From Butyrivibrio sp. LB2008 (GTDB taxonomy: Bacteria > Bacillota > Clostridia > Lachnospirales > Lachnospiraceae): 64,000 nucleotides of DNA. The stretch's first letter is position 1; every line of letters starts with the position of its first letter. The notes below the pieces were generated by a model that searched no databases, had not been told where the DNA came from, and saw nothing but the letters and a program-made list of their open reading frames with translations. The stretch is from contig NZ_JHXZ01000009.1 in the NCBI RefSeq assembly GCF_000621565.1, forward strand, positions 292,075 through 356,074. Direction: 5' to 3'. A program made the translations under genes and the position numbers. This document shows positions 58,825 to 64,000 of this stretch, piece by piece.

Positions 58825-60894
58825 TTATAAACAGTTAAAGTCAACCGAATTTGCAGATTTAGTGCTTAAAACTCCTCTTAGTACACTATATTGTGTATCA
58901 GACAGATTCGGATCTTCGGACAGAATTCTGTCGGCGTCCATCGAGGCTGATTTAAGGAGGTCACTGTCATGATAGATGTCTCCGATCCTGAAATTCAGTT
59001 CTCCGCTCTGTCTTATTCCGAACAATTCTCCGGGGCCGCGCTGTCTTAAATCTTCCTCGGCGATCTTGAAGCCGTCATTTGATCTGTTCATTATATCGAG
59101 GCGTTTCTTGGCATCATCAGACTTTGATGTATTTAAAAAGATGCAATATGACTGCGCATCTCCTCTTCCTACGCGTCCTCTTAACTGATGAAGCTGGGAA
59201 AGCCCGAATCTCTCGGCATTTTCAATCATCATGACCGTAGCGTTCGGCACATTTATTCCGACTTCGATAACCGTTGTCGAAACAAGAACATCAATATCCT
59301 TTCTTGCAAAAGCTTCCATGATCTCGTCTTTCATAGCGGGCTTCATTTTGCCGTGAAGTGTTGCTACAGAGATTTCCGGAGGAAGTGCCGATTTTAATTT
59401 ATCCGTATAATCAGTAACGTTCTCAACGCCGTCCAGTTCTCCTTCTTCGACCATCGGACAGATGACATATGCCTGGTGCCCTGCTTTTACCTGATCGCAA
59501 ATGAATTTATAAGCGGTATTTCTGTAATCTGTTCCGACAACGCAGTTTTTTATGGGAATGCGTCCTCCGGGAAGTTCGTCGATAACAGAAATGTGCAAGT
59601 CTCCGTACAGAATTATCGCAAGCGTTCTCGGAATTGGAGTCGCACTCATCGCGAGCACATGCACGTTTTCTCCTTTACCTGCAAGTGCCTTTCTTTGGCG
59701 AACGCCGAATCTGTGCTGCTCGTCCGTTACGACAAGAGCGAGATTTTTGTATTCCACTTTTTCCTGAATAAGTGCGTTTGTGCCGACAATACAGTTTACT
59801 TCGCCTTCTTTTATCATTCTCTGAGCTTCTCTTTTATCCCTTGCAGAAAGAGCTCCGGTCAAAAGAACCGGCTTAATACTTGTAAGTCCGTATTTATCAA
59901 TAAGTTCTTTGAATCCTTCAAAATGCTGAGCCGCAAGGACTTCGGTAGGGGCCATTATAGCGCCCTGATATCCGTTTGCCGCTGCGGTCAAAAGAGCCAG
60001 AAATGCAACTACAGTCTTTCCGGATCCAACATCACCCTGAATAAGCCTGTTCATTACATACGGGCCTGATATATCACTTATGATATCGTTATAAGCATTT
60101 AACTGGGCATTTGTAAGTCTATACGGAAGTTTTTCAAGAAATCTCTTTGCTTCGGCCACCTCGATTATAGGAAACGTATTCCTATTTTCTTCCTGAAGCT
60201 TTTTTAAGAGTCTTAGTTTTAAAACGAATAAAAAGAATTCGTTATAGGCAAGCCTTCTTCTTGCCTGTTCCAAGGTTGCATCATCCTTTGGAAAATGTAT
60301 ATTGTAGATGGCATCAAAAAAACTCATGAGCCCAAGTCTTTTGATTATGTCCTCAGGGACAAATTCCTCGAATTTACCTGCACTGTTAAAAGCTTTTTGA
60401 ACAGCTTTTGTGACTGTATTATTGCTAAGACTCTTTACAAGCGGATATCTAGGCATAAGTTTTCCGCAAAGAGTTGCATATTCTTCGGCTTTGTACATTT
60501 TAGGCTGGTCTATGGTAAAGAAATTACCTTTTTTCCTGACAACACCTCTAAAAATATGAGTTGTGCCGCTCTTTAATGAGTTTATGAGGTAAGGTGCGTT
60601 AAAATAGGTCATTTTAACTTTTCCTGTCTGGTCTCCTGCTTCAAATGAGATTATTGAAAGATTTCGAACCTTTCTTCTCATAATATTCCCAATGATTGTC
60701 AGGGAAACGGAGCATACTTCGCCTTCTTTAAGATCACATGCACGAACAGGAGGCTCGAACTTATCATATGTTCTCGGAAAATAATATATAAGATCCCTGC
60801 AGGTATACACTCCGCATTTATTAAAGAGTTTACCTGTCTTTTCTCCAATCCCCTTTAAATTAACAACAGATTCTGCGAGTTCTCTTTCTCCCAT
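58825..60894 (-). CDS. recG: ATP-dependent DNA helicase RecG
   Basis: 689 residues. N-terminal wedge/OB part (GIGEKTGKLFNKCGVYTCRD, GDQTGKVKMTYFNAPYL), then SF2 helicase motifs: LIQGDVGSGKTVVA (I), TEVLAAQH (Ia), VTDEQHRFG (II), SATPIPRT (III), VIEVGINVPNA (V) and QLRGRVGRGDAQSYC (VI). RecG rescues stalled forks. Start: ATG 60894, with AAGGAG 4 bp upstream. ATG 60930 has no ribosome site. It follows the FakA-like gene, but a terminator lies between them. Confidence 0.95.
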   Translation of the reverse strand: MGERELAESVVNLKGIGEKTGKLFNKCGVYTCRDLIYYFPRTYDKFEPPVRACDLKEGEVCSVSLTIIGNIMRRKVRNLSIISFEAGDQTGKVKMTYFNAPYLINSLKSGTTHIFRGVVRKKGNFFTIDQPKMYKAEEYATLCGKLMPRYPLVKSLSNNTVTKAVQKAFNSAGKFEEFVPEDIIKRLGLMSFFDAIYNIHFPKDDATLEQARRRLAYNEFFLFVLKLRLLKKLQEENRNTFPIIEVAEAKRFLEKLPYRLTNAQLNAYNDIISDISGPYVMNRLIQGDVGSGKTVVAFLALLTAAANGYQGAIMAPTEVLAAQHFEGFKELIDKYGLTSIKPVLLTGALSARDKREAQRMIKEGEVNCIVGTNALIQEKVEYKNLALVVTDEQHRFGVRQRKALAGKGENVHVLAMSATPIPRTLAIILYGDLHISVIDELPGGRIPIKNCVVGTDYRNTAYKFICDQVKAGHQAYVICPMVEEGELDGVENVTDYTDKLKSALPPEISVATLHGKMKPAMKDEIMEAFARKDIDVLVSTTVIEVGINVPNATVMMIENAERFGLSQLHQLRGRVGRGDAQSYCIFLNTSKSDDAKKRLDIMNRSNDGFKIAEEDLRQRGPGELFGIRQSGELNFRIGDIYHDSDLLKSASMDADRILSEDPNLSDTQYSVLRGVLSTKSANSVDFNCL

Positions 60895-60936
60895 ACCGCT
60901 CCTTGTAAAAAAATTCTGATAAATGTTCACTATAAG

Positions 60937-60964
60937 ACAAAAGGCCGGGCTTTATTGCCCGGCC
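60937..60964 (-). terminator. Terminator of the FakA-like gene
   Basis: GGCCGGGC and GCCCGGCC form an 8-bp perfect GC stem with a 6-base loop; leftwards TTTTGTCTT follows. Confidence 0.75.
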
Positions 60965-60978
60965 GGTATATAAAATAA

Positions 60979-62835
60979 TTACTCTGCTGAAATAACATAG
61001 TAATAAATTGGCTGTCCACCATTCTGAAGCTCAACATCGCATTGAGGATATTTCTCGGAAATTCTATCCCTGAGAGCCTCAGCATCGCTTACTTCAACTT
61101 CATCACCATAATATATGCTGATAAGTTCAAGATCGTCATTCATCATCTTATTAAGCATATCAAATGTAACATCAGACATATCAACGCCTACAGAAAGAAT
61201 TCCTGAATCGCCGATTCCCATGAAATCGCCCTGTCTGATCTGAACATCATCTATAACAGTATCTCTTACGGCATAAGTAACTTCACCGGTCTTAACTGTT
61301 GTAATGGCTTCTGTCATTGCAGCAATATTGTCTTCAACAGGGATATCGGGAACATAATTGATTATAGCCGTAACACCCTGCGGGACAGTCTTGGAAGGAA
61401 CAACAACAATCTTCTTGCCCTCTTCATCGTCATCCTCAGACATAATAGCTGCCTGATTAGCTGCAAGAATAATATTCTTATTATTTGGAAGGACAATTAC
61501 AGTATCTGCGTTAACCTTCTCTACTGCATCAAGAATATCAGCAGTACTGGGGTTCATTGTCTGTCCGCCTTCGATAACATAGTCAACACCGAGGCCTCTG
61601 AAGATTTCAGCAAGACCAGCACCTGCACATACAGTTACAAATCCAACATCCTTGCGAGGCATCTGGGGCTCGCTTGCTTCAGGAGCAGTCTCATTAACCT
61701 CAGGTTCTGTCTTGGCTTCGGGCAAAGCATTAGCTTCTTCTTTCTTTTCAGAAGTGGCCGGTGTCTCAACCTTACCTGCAAGAGGTATATTCTCATCATC
61801 TGGCTTATATGTAGGTGTAAGCTCTGCTGCACCGTTGATCTCAGTCTCTATCTCAGCCCATGAGCCGTCTTTGTTCTCATGGAAGAGTTTCTCTCTGTGC
61901 TCCATTCTCATGTTGTCAATCTTCATGTTTGAAAGCTGACCGTACATAAGAGCTCTCTGGATTGCAAGTCCGGGATCGTTGGAATGAACGTGGACCTTGC
62001 AGATTTCATCATCGGCAACCATAACAATACTGTCACCGATTGACTCAAGGAATCCCTTGAAATCTATTTCCTGTTTAACATTAAGAGGCTTATTCAAGAT
62101 AACAATAAACTCGGTACAATAACCGAACTTGATATCAACCTCTTCCTGTGCGCTTTCTTTTGTTCTTGCACCGGGAGTAACCTGCTCCTCGGTAATTGTA
62201 AGATCGATCTCTTTTCCAAGGAAACCGTCAAATGCGCCCTTAAGCACCTGAACAAGTCCCTGTCCGCCGGAATCAACTACGCCGGCCTGTTTGAGAACAG
62301 GAAGCATCTCCGGAGTCTTTGCGAGTACTTCATCTGCATATTTAATAACTTCATCACAGAAATATGCAATATCGGTTGTTCCTTCTACAGCAAGCTCATG
62401 AGCCTTCTCGCCTGCTCCCTTTGCAACTGTAAGGATTGTTCCTTCCTTGGGCTTCATTACTGCCTTGTAAGCAGTCTCGACAGCTTTATCAAAAGCCTCT
62501 GCAAGGATTGCTACATTAACTTCATCGTGCTCTTTTACAACTTTGGTAAATCCTCGAAGAAGCTGTGAAAGAATAACACCCGAGTTACCTCTTGCTCCTC
62601 TCAAAGAACCTGATGAAATTGCTTTACAGATCGCTTCCATTGAAGCGTTATCACCTAAATTTGAAACTTCTTTGGCAGCCGACATGATGGTCATTGTCAT
62701 GTTAGTGCCGGTATCTCCGTCAGGAACGGGGAAAACATTTAATTCATTAATCCACTCTTTTTTTGCTTCCAGATTCTTGGCGCCGCTTAAAAACATCTTA
62801 GCCAGCATTTTAGCGTCAATTATATTATTACTCAA
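60979..62835 (-). CDS. fakA: FakA/YloV-like fatty acid kinase
   Basis: 618 residues. N-terminal Dak2 ATP-binding domain with the magnesium motif PDGDTGTN (Asp39, Asp41, Asn45), GSLRGARGNSGVI and EGTILTVAKGAGE. A middle domain (FGYCTEFIVILN) follows. The C-terminal domain is DegV-like (VGFVTVCAGAGLAEIF, PNNKNIILAANQAA). A P/E-rich linker of about 50 residues (350-400) joins the last two. FakA phosphorylates fatty acids bound to FakB. Encoded with asp23 as in Bacillus yloU-yloV; the kinase role is inferred from family. Confidence 0.9.
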   Translation of the reverse strand: MSNNIIDAKMLAKMFLSGAKNLEAKKEWINELNVFPVPDGDTGTNMTMTIMSAAKEVSNLGDNASMEAICKAISSGSLRGARGNSGVILSQLLRGFTKVVKEHDEVNVAILAEAFDKAVETAYKAVMKPKEGTILTVAKGAGEKAHELAVEGTTDIAYFCDEVIKYADEVLAKTPEMLPVLKQAGVVDSGGQGLVQVLKGAFDGFLGKEIDLTITEEQVTPGARTKESAQEEVDIKFGYCTEFIVILNKPLNVKQEIDFKGFLESIGDSIVMVADDEICKVHVHSNDPGLAIQRALMYGQLSNMKIDNMRMEHREKLFHENKDGSWAEIETEINGAAELTPTYKPDDENIPLAGKVETPATSEKKEEANALPEAKTEPEVNETAPEASEPQMPRKDVGFVTVCAGAGLAEIFRGLGVDYVIEGGQTMNPSTADILDAVEKVNADTVIVLPNNKNIILAANQAAIMSEDDDEEGKKIVVVPSKTVPQGVTAIINYVPDIPVEDNIAAMTEAITTVKTGEVTYAVRDTVIDDVQIRQGDFMGIGDSGILSVGVDMSDVTFDMLNKMMNDDLELISIYYGDEVEVSDAEALRDRISEKYPQCDVELQNGGQPIYYYVISAE

Positions 62836-62867
62836 AATAAAAATCCTCCTAGACTAGATCTCTTGGC

Positions 62868-63230
62868 TTAGTCAATAACGCGGACACCTTCGATGTAGAT
62901 ATTTATCTTCTCGATTTCAAGCCCCGTAAATTCTTCTACTTTGTATTTAACATTATCGATCAAATTGTCTGACACAGCTGAAATGCTTACTCCATAAGCA
63001 ACAATAATATGGAAATCAAGTATCAGTTTGTTATTTGCATCAAGAGAAACATTGATTCCTCTTGTCATCGAATCAATCTTAAGAAGACTCACAAGTCCGT
63101 CTTTTACATTAACATTTGCCATCCCAACAATACCGAAGCACTCCATTGCCACAGCTCCTGCGTACTGAGCGATAACTTCGTTGTCAATGGATATACTCCC
63201 CATGTGAGTATTCATAGAAGAAGCCTTCAT
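62868..63230 (-). CDS. Asp23/Gls24 family protein (YloU-like)
   Basis: 120 residues. The Asp23 core is clear: GSISIDNEVIAQYAGAVAME, GIVGMANVNVKDG and VSLDANNKLILDFHIIVAYG. A membrane-associated envelope-stress protein family; YloU has no known enzymatic role. Start: ATG 63230 follows AAGGAGGG. A longer frame (18 codons) has no ribosome site. It heads the yloU-fakA transcript, 32 bp ahead of the kinase gene, divergent from rpmB as in Bacillus. Confidence 0.9.
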   Translation of the reverse strand: MKASSMNTHMGSISIDNEVIAQYAGAVAMECFGIVGMANVNVKDGLVSLLKIDSMTRGINVSLDANNKLILDFHIIVAYGVSISAVSDNLIDNVKYKVEEFTGLEIEKINIYIEGVRVID

Positions 63231-63286
63231 ATTTACCCTCCTTAATACTCGGAACTTTATGAAGCTCCGTTTTAGCATACACATGT

Positions 63287-63292
63287 ATTATA
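63287..63292 (-). promoter_or_regulatory. Possible -10 of the asp23-fakA transcript
   Basis: Leftwards TATAAT (63292-63287), about 57 bp upstream of the ATG. The -35 (TTTATT, 17 bp further) is weak. Confidence 0.4.
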
Positions 63293-63355
63293 ATAGCAAT
63301 TTATCGAAAAATAAACCACTTAATTTTCAACTACATATTTTTTCGTATATTTTGC

Positions 63356-63384
63356 TTGCATTCCTGTAATGTTTCTGCTAATAT
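63356..63384 (+). promoter_or_regulatory. Promoter of rpmB
   Basis: TTGCAT at 63356-63361, a 17-bp spacer and TAATAT at 63379-63384. Leader about 60 bases with a near-palindrome TTGCGGATATCTGCAA at 63392-63407. Confidence 0.5.
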
Positions 63385-63450
63385 ATCAATGTTGCGGATA
63401 TCTGCAATAATATGCTATTGAACGAACATGGCTTATAAGGAGGTGTCAAA

Positions 63451-63636
63451 ATGGCTAAATGTGATATTTGTGGCAAAGGCGTTCATTTCGGTAACAATGT
63501 AAGCCATTCTCATAGAAGATCTAACAGAGTTTGGAATTCAAATGTTCACCGCGTTGCTGTTAAAGTTAACGGCGGCACAAAAAGAATCCACGTTTGCGCT
63601 AGCTGCCTTAGATCTAACAAGGTTGAAAGAGCTTAA
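63451..63636 (+). CDS. rpmB: 50S ribosomal protein L28
   Basis: 61 residues. L28 of the zinc-binding kind: Cys4 and Cys7 (MAKCDICGKG) and Cys49 and Cys52 (VCASCLRS) with GNNVSHSHRRSNRVWN. Needed for 70S assembly. AAGGAGG lies about 8 bp before the ATG. Divergent from asp23. Retaining both CxxC pairs suggests the organism keeps a zinc-dependent copy. Confidence 0.97.
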   Translation: MAKCDICGKGVHFGNNVSHSHRRSNRVWNSNVHRVAVKVNGGTKRIHVCASCLRSNKVERA

Positions 63637-63651
63637 TAAGATCAAAAAATT

Positions 63652-63678
63652 AAACCACCCAGAAATGGGTGGTTTTTT
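63652..63678 (+). terminator. Terminator of rpmB
   Basis: ACCACCCA and TGGGTGGT form an 8-bp perfect stem with a GAAA tetraloop and six T after it. It is flanked by A and T, so the hairpin extends slightly. Confidence 0.9.
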
Positions 63679-63702
63679 GTTGCCGTTCATACATAAATCA
63701 GA

Positions 63703-63744
63703 GGGGCTGTCGCTTTAGATGATTAATCATCTGGGCGAAGCCCC
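63703..63744. mobile_element. Left end of an insertion sequence
   Basis: GGGGCTGTCGC at 63703-63713 resembles terminal repeats of IS1182-type elements (recalled). It pairs with GCGAAGCCCC at 63735-63744 around a 16-bp palindrome AGATGATTAATCATCT (63717-63732), forming a long end hairpin, and lies 24 bp beyond the rpmB terminator. The other end is outside the window, so no target duplication can be tested. Confidence 0.55.
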
Positions 63745-63869
63745 TTCTTCATGCCCATAATTAGGGCTTTTATAGCATGCTTTTTTATACGCTCCATTAT
63801 GAAGCGTACTTTAATAAGCCGATTGGTTTACCGGCACTATTTTAGATATTTCATTTTGAAATTTTAAAT

Positions 63870-64000
63870 TTATGACGCTTTTTTCAGTTCGAAAAGGTGT
63901 GTTCCCGTCCGCTTGGACATGATCTTATGATGGAGCTTATTGATGTCAAATGCTATTGCCAAGAGCGCACTCTGTGCCAGAACATTCTCACTTCCTCTAT
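63870..64000 (-). CDS. Transposase C-terminus (partial, runs off the window)
   Basis: The last 42 codons of a leftward frame are present, ending in TAA at 63872-63870. Translation ends in NVLAQSALLAIAFDINKLHH followed by SKRTGTHLFELKK, which fits the C-terminal end of IS1182-type DDE transposases (LLAIAFNINKLHxK, GTHLF). The rest lies past base 64000. The gene ends about 165 bp inside the putative IS left end. Family name by recollection only; the transposase character is well supported by this motif. Confidence 0.65.
   Translation of the reverse strand, partial: RGSENVLAQSALLAIAFDINKLHHKIMSKRTGTHLFELKKAS

Noticed and set aside
59476..60069. 197-codon rightward frame inside recG
   Set aside because: Antisense to helicase motifs I-III; no start signals.
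1..64000. tRNA, rRNA, prophage or defence islands
   Set aside because: No tRNA cloverleaf, rRNA segment, phage gene, restriction or toxin module could be recognised; the gene content is core throughout except the IS end.

Overview
The window is chromosomal DNA of a low-to-moderate GC, Gram-positive Clostridia member, most likely a Lachnospiraceae relative (Butyrivibrio, Pseudobutyrivibrio or Lachnospira type). Evidence: the gene order miaB-mutS-mutL-miaA-radC-mreBCD-pbp2-rodA-mgsA, a MutL with its own endonuclease motif, RecU, SepF, LexA with CGAAC-type boxes, an L27 with a Prp-cleaved leader, HisZ-dependent HisG, and strong AGGAGG ribosome sites. No genomic island is visible apart from the end of an insertion sequence at the right edge. 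Identifications come from reading motifs by eye; no database search was made.

Layout. 1-31.2 kb is transcribed almost entirely rightwards: a GH13-like protein with lost catalytic residues, peptidase T, MiaB, MutS, MutL, MiaA, a YnbB-like PLP enzyme, RadC, the elongasome set (MreB, MreC, MreD, PBP2, RodA), MgsA, a lipoprotein DD-carboxypeptidase, a tiny P-loop protein, an HlyD-like membrane protein, SepF, AroB, LspA, RluD, a cytidylate-kinase-like protein, an M42 peptidase, a PHP protein, two small unknowns and a XerS-like tyrosine recombinase. From 31.3 to 63.2 kb almost everything runs leftwards: a membrane DD-carboxypeptidase, a YneA-like SOS protein (divergent from lexA), RsfS-YqeK-NadD-YhbY-Obg, L27-Prp-L21-RNase G and two radical-SAM-linked proteins, the hisZGDB-IE operon, RecU, two pseudouridine synthases, an amidase, a coiled-coil protein, CoaD, RsmD, topoisomerase IV (ParC, ParE), DegV (FakB-like), RecG, a FakA-like kinase and Asp23. 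rpmB reads rightwards at the end, followed by the terminus of an IS element.

How it fits together. The left half links DNA mismatch repair and tRNA A37 modification to lateral wall growth (MreBCD, PBP2, RodA) and division (SepF). The right half holds ribosome and GTPase assembly genes, histidine synthesis and chromosome topology. The orientation switch at about 31.25 kb coincides with a XerS-like recombinase that has a candidate 11-6-11 bp dif site 112 bp upstream of its start. This suggests that the window may span the replication terminus.

Most interesting points: (1) the xer/dif candidate at the strand switch; (2) five LexA-type boxes in 99 bp between a YneA-like gene and lexA, one lying in the spacer of a consensus promoter; (3) a GH13 protein that kept its scaffold but lost its catalytic residues; (4) a degenerate HisF-like domain fused to HisIE; (5) a 161-bp long-stem palindromic element before parE and a three-hairpin cluster before nadD; (6) an 11-codon leader ORF coupled by ATGA to the PHP gene.
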